A stretch of DNA of 64,000 nucleotides from Streptomyces xylophagus (GTDB lineage Bacteria; Actinomycetota; Actinomycetes; Streptomycetales; Streptomycetaceae), in NCBI RefSeq assembly GCF_000716435.1, contig NZ_JNWO01000002.1, positions 62,001-126,000 of the forward strand, written 5' to 3'. Shown here piece by piece: positions 1 through 8,656 of this stretch; position 1 is the stretch's first letter; the number at the start of each line of letters is the position of its first letter. The position numbers and the translations under genes were made by a program. The notes under the pieces are model-generated. The model ran no database searches. It was not told the DNA's origin and saw nothing but the letters and a program-made list of their open reading frames with translations.

Positions 1-464
1 TCGACATGATGGCCGAGCGGGCCCTGTCCCGCGAGACCCAGGGCGAGCGCCTCGCCGACAAGCAACTCGTGCGGGCCGACCTCGCCGACTCCTACGCCCA
101 ACTCGCCCAGTTCCGGCTGTTCGTGCTCTACACCGCCTGGCAGATCGACCGGTACCAGGACTACAAGCGGGTCCGTAAGGACATCGCCGCCATCAAGTTC
201 CTCACCCCGAAGGTGCTGCACGACATCGTGTACCGCTCGATGCACCTGCACGGAGCCCTCGGCGTGTCGAACGAAATGCCCTTCGCGGACATGTGGAACG
301 GCGCTGCCGTCATGGCGGTCGTCGACGGCCCCACCGAGGTCCACAAGATCACGGTCGCCCGTGACGTCCTGCGCGGCTACGAAGCCGCCCCCGGCCTGTG
401 GCCCACCCAGCACCTGCCCACCCGCCGGGAATGGGCCCGGAAGCAGTTGGAGGACCTGCTGTGA
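1..464 (+). CDS. Acyl-CoA dehydrogenase, C-terminal part (5' end outside window)
   Basis: The reading frame is open from the first base (codon phase 3) to a TGA at 462-464, so only about 153 C-terminal residues are visible. They form the last helical domain of an acyl-CoA dehydrogenase: helices rich in ADLADSYAQLAQFRLF, then the MHLHGALGVSNEMPF segment, then VDGPTEVHKITVARDVL, which corresponds to the FAD-contacting end of the family. Its stop overlaps the GTG start of the phosphotransferase gene by four bases, so the two are translationally coupled. That pairing matches ACAD10/11-like systems, in which a kinase phosphorylates a hydroxyacyl-CoA and the dehydrogenase-fold partner removes the phosphate. 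The specific role is inferred from context. Confidence 0.85.
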   Translation, partial: DMMAERALSRETQGERLADKQLVRADLADSYAQLAQFRLFVLYTAWQIDRYQDYKRVRKDIAAIKFLTPKVLHDIVYRSMHLHGALGVSNEMPFADMWNGAAVMAVVDGPTEVHKITVARDVLRGYEAAPGLWPTQHLPTRREWARKQLEDLL

Positions 465-1483
465 CGCTCGCCGACACGGAATCGCTCGCCCGCTGGCTGG
501 ACGACCAGGGCATCGCCCCCGGCGAACCCGTCGAGACGTCGTACATCTCCGGAGGCACCTCCAACGACATCTACGGCATCCGGCGCGGCGACCGGAACAT
601 GGTGCTGCGCAAGCCGCCGGAGAAGGTTCCGCCGGGGCGCAACGAGACCATGCTCCGTGAATACCGCGTTCTCAACGCGCTCAACGGCACGGACGTACCG
701 CACCCCGAGGCGATCGCCGTCTGCGACGACACGAGCGTGCTCGGCTCCTGCTTCTACCTCATGGCACACGTCGACGGCTGGTCGCCGATGAACTCCGACG
801 GCTGGCCCGAGCCGTTCCTCAGCGACCTGTCCCTGCGCTCCGGCCTCGCGTACCAACTCGTCGAGGGCATAGCCAAGTTGGGGAACGTGGACTGGCGGGC
901 CCAGGGACTTGAGGGCTTCGGCCGCCCCGACGGCTTCCACGACCGGCAGGTCGACCGCTGGCTCGCCCACCTCGCCAAGTTCAAGTTCCGCGAGATACCC
1001 GGCCTGGAGAACGCCGCTGCCTGGCTGCGAGAACACCGTCCCGCCCACTGGGAACCCGGCATCATCCACGGCGACTACCAGTTCGCCAACGTCATGTTCC
1101 AGCACGGCGCACCCGCCCGGCTCGCCGCCCTGGTCGACTTCGAAATGGCCACCGTCGGCGACCCGTTGCTCGACCTCGGCTGGGTCATCATGGGCTGGCC
1201 GGACGCCGACGAGGACCGGACCCAGAAGGGCTACGTCGACTACGCCGGCATGCCCGACCGCGCCGACCTCCTGGAGCACTACGCCAAGGTCAGCGGACGC
1301 GATGTCAGCGAGATCGACTACTACGTGATCCTCGCCCGGTTCAAGATGGCCGTGGTCCTCGAAGGCGGCTACGCCCGTCATGTGAAGGGCGAGGGCGGCA
1401 ACCCGAAGATGGCCCACTACGGCGACGTGGTCCTGCAGATGGCCGCCCAGGCGGCCGAACTCGCCGCGACGACCCGGCTATGA
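461..1483 (+). CDS. APH-type phosphotransferase (ACAD10/11 or LvaA-like hydroxyacyl-CoA kinase)
   Basis: 340 residues from GTG 461, chosen because it overlaps the upstream stop (GTGA). The fold is that of aminoglycoside/choline phosphotransferases: the glycine-containing SGGTSNDIYGI loop near residues 31-41, an LRKPP lysine strand, the catalytic loop HGDYQFANVM near residue 205 and the metal-binding VDFEMATVGDP about 25 residues later. In mammals an APH domain is fused to the acyl-CoA dehydrogenase in ACAD10/11, and Pseudomonas LvaA acts with the dehydrogenase-fold LvaC on 4-hydroxyacyl-CoA. Here the dehydrogenase is directly upstream, so the substrate is more likely a hydroxyacyl-CoA than an antibiotic. 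It overlaps the next gene by four bases. Confidence 0.85.
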   Translation: MTLADTESLARWLDDQGIAPGEPVETSYISGGTSNDIYGIRRGDRNMVLRKPPEKVPPGRNETMLREYRVLNALNGTDVPHPEAIAVCDDTSVLGSCFYLMAHVDGWSPMNSDGWPEPFLSDLSLRSGLAYQLVEGIAKLGNVDWRAQGLEGFGRPDGFHDRQVDRWLAHLAKFKFREIPGLENAAAWLREHRPAHWEPGIIHGDYQFANVMFQHGAPARLAALVDFEMATVGDPLLDLGWVIMGWPDADEDRTQKGYVDYAGMPDRADLLEHYAKVSGRDVSEIDYYVILARFKMAVVLEGGYARHVKGEGGNPKMAHYGDVVLQMAAQAAELAATTRL

Positions 1484-2451
1484 GAGCCGCCCGCTGCAAC
1501 GCCGTCGGCGGCCCGGTGGTCGTCGAGGACATCCCCGAACCGGTCATGCCTGAAGGGGAGTTGGCCGGGCCGGAGAGCGGCATCCCCGTCGACGTGCACT
1601 ACGCCGCCGTCAACTTCGCCGACCTCCTCGTGATCGACGGCGCCTACCAGGTGAAGGCGGAACCGCCCTTCACCCCCGGCAGCGAGTTCGCGGGCGTGGT
1701 CGCCGCGTCCGCGAACGGATTCGAGAAGGGCGAGCGGGTCTTCGGCTCTATGTTCGTCGGTGCCTTCGCCGAACGCGTCACCGCACGGCCAGCGGGCCTG
1801 AGCCGCATCCCCGACGGAATCCCCACCGAGCGTGCGGCGGCCTTCGGGGTCAGCCACGCCACCGCCTTCGACGCACTCCGCCTGGTCGCCGACGTACGGC
1901 CGGGGGAGCGGGTGGCCGTCCTCGGCGCGGCCGGCGGGGTCGGCCTCGCGACCGTCGAACTCGCCGTGCTGCTCGGCGCGGAGGTCGTCGCCGTCGCCTC
2001 GACGGAGGAGAAGCGGACGGCGTGCGCCGAGCAGGGCGCGCGGGTGACCTTGCCGTACGACGACCTGAAGCGGAGCCTGCGGGACGCGGGTGGCGCCGAT
2101 GTCGTGATCGACCCGGTCGGCGGGCCGTACGCGGAGGAGGCGTTGCGGGCCATGCGCTGGGGCGGGCGGTTCGTGAGTGTGGGGTTCGCGAGCGGTGAGA
2201 TCCCGCGTATCCCGCTCAATCTGCCGATGCTCAAAGGTGTCACCCTGCACGGCTTCGACCTCGGCGGCTGGGCGCGGCACCGGCGGGACGACCTGGTCGC
2301 CGCCCGCACCGAACTCCACGGACTGTTCGCCGCCGGGAAGATCCGGCCCCGCGTCCACGCCGTGTATCCGCTCGCCGAAGTCGCTGAGGCCCTGAGCCTG
2401 GGGCGCCGCGCCATCGGCAAGGTCCTTCTGGAGGTCGCGCATGGAGTTTGA
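1480..2451 (+). CDS. Zinc-independent MDR oxidoreductase (NADPH:quinone reductase-like)
   Basis: 323 residues from ATG 1480, which overlaps the preceding TGA. The N-terminal GroES-like domain contains HYAAVNFADLL and PGSEFAGVV, and the Rossmann part has the nucleotide motif LGAAGGVGLATVELA near residue 148. The cysteines and histidine that bind zinc in alcohol dehydrogenases are absent, which places it with the quinone oxidoreductase/enoyl reductase branch. A likely job in this operon is reduction of an enoyl or enone intermediate, but the substrate cannot be read from the sequence. Its 3' end overlaps the next gene by 11 bases. Confidence 0.85.
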   Translation: MRAARCNAVGGPVVVEDIPEPVMPEGELAGPESGIPVDVHYAAVNFADLLVIDGAYQVKAEPPFTPGSEFAGVVAASANGFEKGERVFGSMFVGAFAERVTARPAGLSRIPDGIPTERAAAFGVSHATAFDALRLVADVRPGERVAVLGAAGGVGLATVELAVLLGAEVVAVASTEEKRTACAEQGARVTLPYDDLKRSLRDAGGADVVIDPVGGPYAEEALRAMRWGGRFVSVGFASGEIPRIPLNLPMLKGVTLHGFDLGGWARHRRDDLVAARTELHGLFAAGKIRPRVHAVYPLAEVAEALSLGRRAIGKVLLEVAHGV

Positions 2452-3292
2452 GTTCGACGACGAGCAGCGGTTGCTCCAGCGAGTGGTCCGCGAAACGGTC
2501 ACCAAGTCACGCGCGCTGCCTGAAAAACAACTCTGGGACACCTATCTGGAGTTGGGCTGGCTCGATGCCCCTCCGCTGGAACTGGCCATCGTCCTGGAGG
2601 AGTTGGGGTACGCCGCCGATCCGACGCCCTTTCTCGCCACGGCGACCTGGTTCGCGCCGCTGGCCGGACGGCTGCCGCGCGGCTCGGGCACCGGTGTCTT
2701 CGACGGGGAGGGAAAGTTCGTCCTCGACGCCGACCGCGCCGACGAGATCGCCCTTCTCACCTCCGAGGGCGTGGTCGTACGGGACGGAAAGGAGCTGGCG
2801 GCCGAGCGGCTGTCCGTGTTCGACCCCACCCTGCACGTCGCCCGGGTGGACGTGCCGGACCTGGTCGCCGGTGTTCCGGACCTGGCCCTGATGGGCCTGG
2901 CGGTCAGCATGGTCGGCAGTTGCCGGCGCATCCTCGACCTGGTCGTCGCCCATGTGAAGCAACGGCACCAATTCGGCGTACCCATCGGCTCGTTCCAGGC
3001 CGTCAAGCACAAGGCCGCCGACATGTACGTCGCCATCGAACGCGCCAAGGTGCTCGCCTACTTCTCCGCGCTCACCATCGCCGAGGACGACCCGCGCCGC
3101 GGCCGGGCCGCACGGATGGCCAAGGCCGCCGCCGGAGACTGCCAACGGGTCTGCTTCCAGAACGGGTTCCAGCTGTTCGGGGCCATGGGCTACACGTGGG
3201 AGAACGAGCTGCAGATCCATCTCAAGCGGGCCAAGGCCGGGGACCTCCTCCTCGGTACGGCGTCCGAGCACAGGAAGGCGCTGCTGGTATGA
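2441..3292 (+). CDS. Small acyl-CoA dehydrogenase subunit
   Basis: 283 residues, about 100 fewer than a normal acyl-CoA dehydrogenase. The N-terminal helical region is short (FEFDDEQRLLQRVV), the middle beta domain is reduced, and the C-terminal helical bundle is intact (QRHQFGVPIGSFQAVKHKAADM, then FQNGFQLFGAMGYTWENELQIH). Such short partners pair with a full-length subunit to form heterotetramers in actinobacterial steroid side-chain degradation (FadE28/29-like). The full-length partner starts at 3289 with a four-base overlap, supporting a heteromeric enzyme. The CoA-ester substrate is unknown. Confidence 0.85.
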   Translation: MEFEFDDEQRLLQRVVRETVTKSRALPEKQLWDTYLELGWLDAPPLELAIVLEELGYAADPTPFLATATWFAPLAGRLPRGSGTGVFDGEGKFVLDADRADEIALLTSEGVVVRDGKELAAERLSVFDPTLHVARVDVPDLVAGVPDLALMGLAVSMVGSCRRILDLVVAHVKQRHQFGVPIGSFQAVKHKAADMYVAIERAKVLAYFSALTIAEDDPRRGRAARMAKAAAGDCQRVCFQNGFQLFGAMGYTWENELQIHLKRAKAGDLLLGTASEHRKALLV

Positions 3293-4437
3293 GGCTGGCC
3301 CCCGACCCCGAGGTCGAGAAGTTCCGCGCCGATTTCAGCGCCTTCCTCGACGCCCACCTGCCCGCCCCCGAAGAGGCCACGGTCCGCTCCAAGTCCAGCG
3401 CGGACATACCGGATTGGGCCCGGCGCTGGCAGCGCAAGCTCTTCGACGCCGGCTGGCTGCTGCCCGCCCAGCCGCCCGAGTACGGCGGCCGCAACGCCAC
3501 CCTGCCCCAAGTGGTCGCCCACCTGGAGGAGTTGTCCCGGCGGCGGATCTACCACAGCTTCAACCCGCAGGGCCTCAACATCATCGCGGCCTCGCTGCTC
3601 ACCTTCGGCACCGAGGAACAGAAACGCGAATGGGCCGTCCCCCTGCTGCGCGCCGAGATCACCGCGTCGCTCGGCATGAGCGAGCCCGGCGCCGGTTCCG
3701 ACCTCGCCGGGCTGCGCACCCGCGCGGTCCTCGAGGGCGACCACTTCATCGTCAACGGGCAGAAGGTGTGGACCTCGGGCGCGCACGACGCCGACGTCCT
3801 GCTCACCTTCGTCCGCACCGACCCCGAAGCGCCCAAGCACAAGGGGATCAGCGTCCTGCTGATCCCCACCGAGTCCGAAGGCCTGGTCCGGCGGCCGTTC
3901 GGGTCGATCGCCGCGCCGGACGACTTCGACTTCAACGAGGTGTTCTTCACCGACGTCCACGTCCCCAAGGAGAACCTCGTCGGCCCCCTCAACGAGGGCT
4001 GGCGCGTGGCCAACGGCTCCCTCGGCCATGAACGGACCTTGCTGTGGGTGCACTACGCCGAGCGGATGGACGCCCTGATCCAGGACGCGGCCTGCGACGA
4101 GGAGTGGCACGCCACCCTCCAAATGGACGTCCAGGCACTGCGGTTGCTCGGCTACCGACTCCTCGGGCCCGACCGGAACCCGGTGGAGATCTCGGTGCTC
4201 AAACTCCTTGGCTCCGAAGCCGCGCAGAGCGCCGAACTGCACGCCCTCGAACAGCACGGCGCCGAGGCGCTGTTGCATCCGGTGCAGACGGGGCCGTACA
4301 CCCACATGAACCTGGAGACGTTCAACGCCAGTTGGTTCGAGCGGTACGCGCGCAGCTTCGGCGGGACCATCGCCGGCGGCACCTCCGAGATCCAGCGGAA
4401 CATCATCGCCGAGCGCATCCTCGGCCTGCCGCGCTGA
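3289..4437 (+). CDS. Acyl-CoA dehydrogenase, full-length partner subunit
   Basis: 382 residues from ATG 3289 (ATGA overlap with the small subunit). All three domains are present: N-terminal helices to about residue 115, a middle beta domain with LGMSEPGAGSDLAGL and NGQKVWTSGA, and the C-terminal helices ending in GGTIAGGTSEIQRNIIAERIL, the FAD and subunit contact region. It oxidises an acyl-CoA to an enoyl-CoA, passing electrons to an electron-transfer flavoprotein not encoded here. It should work with the small subunit encoded just upstream, before the hydratase at 4522. Substrate chain type is not evident. Confidence 0.9.
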   Translation: MRLAPDPEVEKFRADFSAFLDAHLPAPEEATVRSKSSADIPDWARRWQRKLFDAGWLLPAQPPEYGGRNATLPQVVAHLEELSRRRIYHSFNPQGLNIIAASLLTFGTEEQKREWAVPLLRAEITASLGMSEPGAGSDLAGLRTRAVLEGDHFIVNGQKVWTSGAHDADVLLTFVRTDPEAPKHKGISVLLIPTESEGLVRRPFGSIAAPDDFDFNEVFFTDVHVPKENLVGPLNEGWRVANGSLGHERTLLWVHYAERMDALIQDAACDEEWHATLQMDVQALRLLGYRLLGPDRNPVEISVLKLLGSEAAQSAELHALEQHGAEALLHPVQTGPYTHMNLETFNASWFERYARSFGGTIAGGTSEIQRNIIAERILGLPR

Positions 4438-4457
4438 AGCCGCCGTACGCCACAACT

Positions 4458-4505
4458 GTCATACGCCAGAGCCGAATTCCGCCAGAGCCGTCATACGCAG
4501 AGCCG
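4458..4505 (+). repeat. Short degenerate direct repeat in the hydratase leader
   Basis: In the 84-base gap before the hydratase the element CGCCAGAGCCG recurs with a 16-base period (4464-4474, 4480-4490, and as CGCAGAGCCG at 4496-4505). A longer copy, GTCATACGCCAGAGCCG, begins at 4458 and again, minus one base, at 4490. No protein site or RNA structure is evident; it may be a small replication-slippage product. Confidence 0.5.
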
Positions 4506-4521
4506 ACAGAGGACGAAACGC

Positions 4522-5313
4522 ATGGACGAGATCCTGTACGAGGTCGACGGCCGGGTGGGGATCATCACCCTCAACCGGCCCGAGGTCGCCAACGCCCAGA
4601 ACAGCGAGCTCCTCGACGCCCTCGACGCGACGTGGAGCCGGGCCGCGGCCGACGAGGACGTGAAGGTCATTCTCCTGAAGGCCAACGGCAAGCACTTCTC
4701 GGCGGGACACGACCTGAGGGACCGCTGGCCGGCGCCGAAGGAGATCACCCTGGAGTGGATCTACAGCGCCGAGACCCGCCGGTACCTGGAGTACACCCTG
4801 CGCTGGCGCAACGTACCCAAGCCGACGATCGCCGCAGTCCAGGGCAAGTGCATCGCGGGCGGACTGATGCTCTGCTGGCCCTGCGATCTGATCGTGGCCG
4901 CCGAGAACGCCGAATTCTCCGACCCCGTCGTCCACATGGGCATCGGGGGAGTCGAATACCACGGCCACACCTGGGAGTTGGGGCCGCGCAAGGCGAAGGA
5001 GATCCTCTTCACCGGGCGGGCCGTCACCGCCGAGGAGGCGGAGAAGGTCGGCATGGTGAACAAGGTCGTCCCGCTGGACCAACTGGGCAGCGAGGCCCTG
5101 GAGTTGGCCCAGCGGATCGCCCGCATGCCGTCGTTCGGGCTCCGCCAGGCCAAGCGGGCCGTCAACCAGAGCCTCGACGTCCAGGGCTTCTACGCGGCCA
5201 TCCAGTCCGTCTTCGACATCCATGAGACGGGGCACGGCAACGCGCTGAGCGTCACCGGATACCCCATTCTCACGAAGCTCGACGCGATGAAGGAACATCT
5301 CAAGGAGCAGTAG
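4522..5313 (+). CDS. Enoyl-CoA hydratase/isomerase family protein
   Basis: 263 residues from ATG 4522 with an upstream purine-rich GAGGACGAAA. Crotonase features are clear: ITLNRPEVANAQNSELLDAL, the first oxyanion loop HFSAGHDL near residue 58, the second loop VQGKCIAGGLMLCWPCDLIVA, and an atypical active-site stretch GIGGVEYHGHTWELG where classic hydratases carry paired glutamates. That variant suggests a substrate other than a simple trans-2-enoyl-CoA, though hydratase activity remains the default call. It ends the first + strand operon and converges with the SDR at 5333-6133. Confidence 0.85.
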   Translation: MDEILYEVDGRVGIITLNRPEVANAQNSELLDALDATWSRAAADEDVKVILLKANGKHFSAGHDLRDRWPAPKEITLEWIYSAETRRYLEYTLRWRNVPKPTIAAVQGKCIAGGLMLCWPCDLIVAAENAEFSDPVVHMGIGGVEYHGHTWELGPRKAKEILFTGRAVTAEEAEKVGMVNKVVPLDQLGSEALELAQRIARMPSFGLRQAKRAVNQSLDVQGFYAAIQSVFDIHETGHGNALSVTGYPILTKLDAMKEHLKEQ

Positions 5314-5321
5314 GCCGGGAT

Positions 5322-5341
5322 CGCGAGCCGCCTCACTCGCG
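5322..5341. terminator. Possible bidirectional terminator hairpin
   Basis: CGCGAG at 5322-5327 pairs with CTCGCG at 5336-5341 across an eight-base loop, between the convergent hydratase and SDR genes and overlapping the SDR stop codon. The stem is only six pairs and there is no T tract, so the call rests mainly on position. Confidence 0.35.
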
Positions 5342-6133
5342 GTGCGCGGTCGCGCCCCGGCTCATCGCGAGGACCGCGTCACGGCGGCTCAGCGCCCCGA
5401 ACGGTGAACCGCCGCTCGGGGCGGGGCTGCCGCAGATCCAGGTCGGGCCGTCGGAGAGATGGGCGAGCGCCTCGGCGGCCACATCGTCGGGATCGGCCAA
5501 GTCGCCGCTGTAGGAGCCACCTTGGACACCTTCGGTCCGACGCAGGGACGGGGTGTCGGTCCTGCCGAGGACCAGCCCCAGGACATCCACCCCGCTGCCC
5601 TGCCACTCCGCCCACAGGCTCTCCGCGAGGATGAGGTCGAACGCCTTCGACGCACCGTAGGCGGCGAGCGTGGCGCCGCCCGCCCAGGCGGCGCCCGAGG
5701 TCACCAGGACCACGGCTCCCCGCTTGCGCGCCACCATCGGGGCACCGAAGCGGTACGCCGCTTCGAGTACGGCCGTGCAGTTGCGCTGCACAAGCCCCAG
5801 ATGGGTGTCGAGGTCCTTGTCCAGGAACGGCACGCTGCGGTCGTCACTGCCCGCGTTGTACACGAACAGGCCGACCTCCAGGCCGACGGTCGCCTGCTCC
5901 AACTCCGCCAGGGCACTCGGGGAGCTGAGGTCGAGTGCGACGGTGCGGACCTCCACGCCGTGCCGGGCGCGGATCTCGGCGGCGGAGGCCTCCAGCACGG
6001 GCAAGCGCCGGGCCACCAGCACGACGTTCATTCCCTGGGCGGCCAGCCGGTGGGCGAACGCCGCACCCACCCCGTCCGACCCACCGGCGATGACACCCCA
6101 CGGCCCGTACTTGGTGGTGAGGGATTCGGTCAC
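5333..6133 (-). CDS. Short-chain dehydrogenase/reductase
   Basis: 266 residues if translation starts at the GTG ending at 6133, preceded by GAGGAG; an upstream in-frame TTG at 6151 lacks a ribosome-binding site. It has a cofactor loop near residue 18 (GGSDGVGAAFAHRLA), the YNAG segment in place of NNAG, the catalytic Ser region VTSGAAW and YGASKAFD carrying the YxxxK pair. The variant GGSDGVG loop and the acidic/basic pattern after strand 2 (ARRLP) suggest NADP(H). It is the last gene of a four-gene - strand operon with the oxidoreductases upstream. Confidence 0.85.
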   Translation of the reverse strand: MTESLTTKYGPWGVIAGGSDGVGAAFAHRLAAQGMNVVLVARRLPVLEASAAEIRARHGVEVRTVALDLSSPSALAELEQATVGLEVGLFVYNAGSDDRSVPFLDKDLDTHLGLVQRNCTAVLEAAYRFGAPMVARKRGAVVLVTSGAAWAGGATLAAYGASKAFDLILAESLWAEWQGSGVDVLGLVLGRTDTPSLRRTEGVQGGSYSGDLADPDDVAAEALAHLSDGPTWICGSPAPSGGSPFGALSRRDAVLAMSRGATAHRE

Positions 6134-6175
6134 TTCATACTCCTCAATCAAGATCAGTCGGATCAGTCAAATCGG

Positions 6176-7006
6176 TCAGATCGTCCGGGACGAACGGAGA
6201 ATCTTCTTCTCGACCGCGTCCGACGACAGCACCGTCCCGATGATCCCGAGGTCGGCACCGGCGCTGCGAGCCACCTCGCGCACCACGCGGACGTCCTTGC
6301 TCATCAGGTCCGCCAGCCGCTCCGCGACCGAGTCGACCGAGCCCCCGCTGGCGACGACACCGAGCGCGCGACTGGCACCGCTGCCGTGCTGCAGGGCGGC
6401 GAGAATCACCTTCTCGTCGATCCCCAGCGAACCCGCCACCCGCACCGCGTCGACCGCGAGCCCTACCTGCGCCACGAACACGGCGTTGTTGACGAGCTTG
6501 ACCCGCTGACCGTTGCCGGCCGGTCCCACGAACATGACCGGCGAGGCATACGTCTCCAACAGCAGCCGCATCTCCTCCAGTTGGGCCTCGTCCCCGCCGA
6601 CCCACAGCGTGAGGCGGCCCGCGGCGATGTCGTGCGGGCCGCCCGAGAGCGCGGCGTCCAGGACCCCGACACCGCGCTCCGCGCCCGCCTCGGCGAGCAG
6701 CTGCGCGGTGGCGGGATCGAAAGTGGTGTGCTGGACGAGCGTCGCCCCTGCCGTCATGGCCGCGATGGCGCCGTCCGGACCGAGGCACACCGATCGCACC
6801 TGCTCGTCGGTCAGTACGACGACGAACACCACGTCGGCGTCAAGCACGGTCGCCTCGATCGTCCCGGCCCAACTCGCCCCGTCCGCGCGGGCGTCGGGCT
6901 GCGTCTCCGGGTGACGCACGTGGACCGTGACGTCATGCCCGGCGGCGATCAGCCGGTCGACGATCGGCTGCCCCATACGGCCCGACCCGATGAACCCGAT
7001 CCTCAA
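6176..7006 (-). CDS. 6-phosphogluconate/3-hydroxyisobutyrate dehydrogenase-like NAD(P) oxidoreductase
   Basis: 276 residues. The N-terminal Rossmann motif GFIGSGRMGQP is at residues 4-14, a substrate-binding loop reads LSGGPHDIAAGRL, and the catalytic lysine region GNGQRVKLVNNAVF lies near residue 170, all as in beta-hydroxyacid dehydrogenases. A paralogue with the same motif order lies at 30350-31201. The neighbours suggest oxidation of a branched hydroxyacid or hydroxyacyl group. The four-base overlap with the SnoaL-like gene upstream shows co-translation. Confidence 0.85.
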   Translation of the reverse strand: MRIGFIGSGRMGQPIVDRLIAAGHDVTVHVRHPETQPDARADGASWAGTIEATVLDADVVFVVVLTDEQVRSVCLGPDGAIAAMTAGATLVQHTTFDPATAQLLAEAGAERGVGVLDAALSGGPHDIAAGRLTLWVGGDEAQLEEMRLLLETYASPVMFVGPAGNGQRVKLVNNAVFVAQVGLAVDAVRVAGSLGIDEKVILAALQHGSGASRALGVVASGGSVDSVAERLADLMSKDVRVVREVARSAGADLGIIGTVLSSDAVEKKILRSSRTI

Positions 7007-7530
7007 CTCCCCTCCAGGTGGAGTGAGTTGGAAGACGGCGCCAGCATCGCGCGCGGTCCCTCGGTACCGTCGAGGTTGGCGTTGACCCGCTCGGAGATGC
7101 GCCAGCCCTCCGAAGTGCGCACCCAGCGCCAGGTGTTCGCGGAGACCTGGTACACCCAGAACCGGCCGGCGTCGGCGTCCCAGCGCATGTGCAGCGCATG
7201 GCTGCGGCCGGTGGCGTGGTCGCCGTCGACGACGACGTGCGGCGCGGTCAGGATGTGACCGCAGCCGGTGTGGATCACCGTCTGGTGCCCGGGGCCGTGG
7301 ACCATGCCGACGATGCCGTCACGGCCCTCCATCCGCAGATGGGGAATCGCGTCGAAGACGCCGTCCTCGGTCCAGAGCGCCGCCGCGGCCTCTCCCGAGC
7401 CGCTGTCGACCGCAGGCCCGTACTGGGCGACGAGCTGCGTGATCTCGACCTGGTCCTCCAAGGCGCGCACCTTCGCAGCCAACGACTCGACGGCGGCGCG
7501 GAGTTGGGCAAGTTCGTCGGTCTCGCTCAT
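7003..7530 (-). CDS. SnoaL-like (NTF2-fold) protein
   Basis: 175 residues. After a short coiled-coil-like N-terminus (LAQLRAAVESLAAKVRALEDQVEI) comes an NTF2-like cone: AQYGPAVDSGSGEAAAALWTEDGVF, then GRDGIVGMVHG, HILTAPHVVVDGDHATGRSHAL and WRISERVNANLDG. Many relatives accompany aromatic or steroid catabolic genes as isomerases, dehydratases or ring-hydroxylase beta-like subunits; the sequence does not decide among these. It sits between the alcohol dehydrogenase and the HIBADH-like gene. Confidence 0.75.
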   Translation of the reverse strand: MSETDELAQLRAAVESLAAKVRALEDQVEITQLVAQYGPAVDSGSGEAAAALWTEDGVFDAIPHLRMEGRDGIVGMVHGPGHQTVIHTGCGHILTAPHVVVDGDHATGRSHALHMRWDADAGRFWVYQVSANTWRWVRTSEGWRISERVNANLDGTEGPRAMLAPSSNSLHLEGS

Positions 7531-7536
7531 GCGTGT

Positions 7537-8559
7537 TCAGCTCCCTGCTACGACAATGATGCGGGCCGGCCCGTGGGCGTCCCGTGCGGCGTCGAGCGCG
7601 GCCGGCACCCCGTCGAGCCCGACGGTGTGGCCGAGCATCGGCCCGACATCGAGGCTCCCGGAGCAGACCGCCTGGAACGCTTCGTCCCAGTGGTCCATCG
7701 ACGGGCCGCCCCCGAACTGGATGTTGATCCCTTTCCGCTTCGCGGTCAGGGTGTGCAGATGGTCGCCCTCCGGCGGACCGCCGACGGAGAAGATCCGGGT
7801 ACCGCGCTCGCAGCCCTTGATGATCGAGTCGAGAACGCCGGGAACGCCGACGCACTCGAACACCACACAACTCGCCTGAGGACCGGCCGCGTTGCGCCAC
7901 GCCTCGTACGGCGAGACCTCGGCCGGGTCGACGACCACATCGGCGCCCATGGCCAGCGCGGTCGCACGACGCGACGGGACCAGGTCGGCCGCCACGATCG
8001 GGGCGACGCCGAGGCTCTTGAGCCGGCCGATCGCCGACAGTGCGATGGCGCCGCAGCCGATGACCAACGGCGCCTCACTCGCGGACAGTTGGGCGCGGGA
8101 CGCGGTCGACCAGCCCACCGAGATCGCGTCGGCGACACACACGATCTCGCTCGGCAGGTCCGACACCACGACTCGGGTGATGGCCTCGGTCAGCAGGAAC
8201 AACTCGCCGAACCCGCCGGGTGCATCGGGGCTCTGGCCGATGATCCTGCGTCCGCCCGGGGTGGCCAGGACGGGCAGCGAACTCACCCGCGTCCCGACCG
8301 GAATCCGGCGCTCGGTGCCGAGGCCGTAGTCCACGACCTCGGCGCAGTACTCGTGACCCATCACGATGTCGACGTCCTGGTCGTACGTCGACATCCCGCT
8401 GTCGTCGTCGGCGCCCGCCTCCGGATGGTCCATGAAGTGCAGATCCGAGGCGCAGATCCCGCACGCCAGTGAGCGGACGAGGAGTTGGCCCGGTCCGGGG
8501 ACCGGATCGTCGACGGTCCGCGTCTCGACCGTCCCGCCCCGCAGCACAGCAGCACGCAT
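7537..8559 (-). CDS. Zinc-type MDR alcohol dehydrogenase
   Basis: 340 residues from ATG 8559, preceded by GGAGGAG. The catalytic zinc ligands are visible as CGICASDLHF and GHEYCAEVVDYG; the four-cysteine structural-zinc lobe is missing, its place being taken by a glycine- and proline-rich segment (VLATPGGRRIIG). The cofactor fold has IGCGAIALSAIG near residue 175. Probably oxidises an alcohol of the pathway with NAD(P). First gene of the - strand operon running to 5333; about 190 bases of control region lie upstream. Confidence 0.85.
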   Translation of the reverse strand: MRAAVLRGGTVETRTVDDPVPGPGQLLVRSLACGICASDLHFMDHPEAGADDDSGMSTYDQDVDIVMGHEYCAEVVDYGLGTERRIPVGTRVSSLPVLATPGGRRIIGQSPDAPGGFGELFLLTEAITRVVVSDLPSEIVCVADAISVGWSTASRAQLSASEAPLVIGCGAIALSAIGRLKSLGVAPIVAADLVPSRRATALAMGADVVVDPAEVSPYEAWRNAAGPQASCVVFECVGVPGVLDSIIKGCERGTRIFSVGGPPEGDHLHTLTAKRKGINIQFGGGPSMDHWDEAFQAVCSGSLDVGPMLGHTVGLDGVPAALDAARDAHGPARIIVVAGS

Positions 8560-8636
8560 CAGATCTCCTCCGAACTCCGAAGTCCGTCCCCTTCGGGACT
8601 GTAGCCACACGGAGGGAATTACAGAAGACCGTCTCC

Positions 8637-8656
8637 TATAATCGGGACGTCTCCCG
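8637..8656. promoter_or_regulatory. TATAAT box and small inverted repeat upstream of the alcohol dehydrogenase operon
   Basis: An AT-rich TATAAT (8637-8642, + strand) lies beside CGGGA-CGTC-TCCCG (8643-8656). The region is far less GC-rich than its surroundings and lies 78-97 bases upstream of the alcohol dehydrogenase start. Orientation and regulator are unknown, and no suitably spaced -35 was found. Confidence 0.3.

Noticed and set aside
461..1483. Aminoglycoside resistance gene
   Set aside because: The fold fits, but coupling to an acyl-CoA dehydrogenase and location in a catabolic operon favour a hydroxyacyl-CoA kinase.
6140..6175. Repeated GATCAGTC-like words before the SDR start
   Set aside because: Very short, imperfect, and without symmetry; no basis to call an operator.
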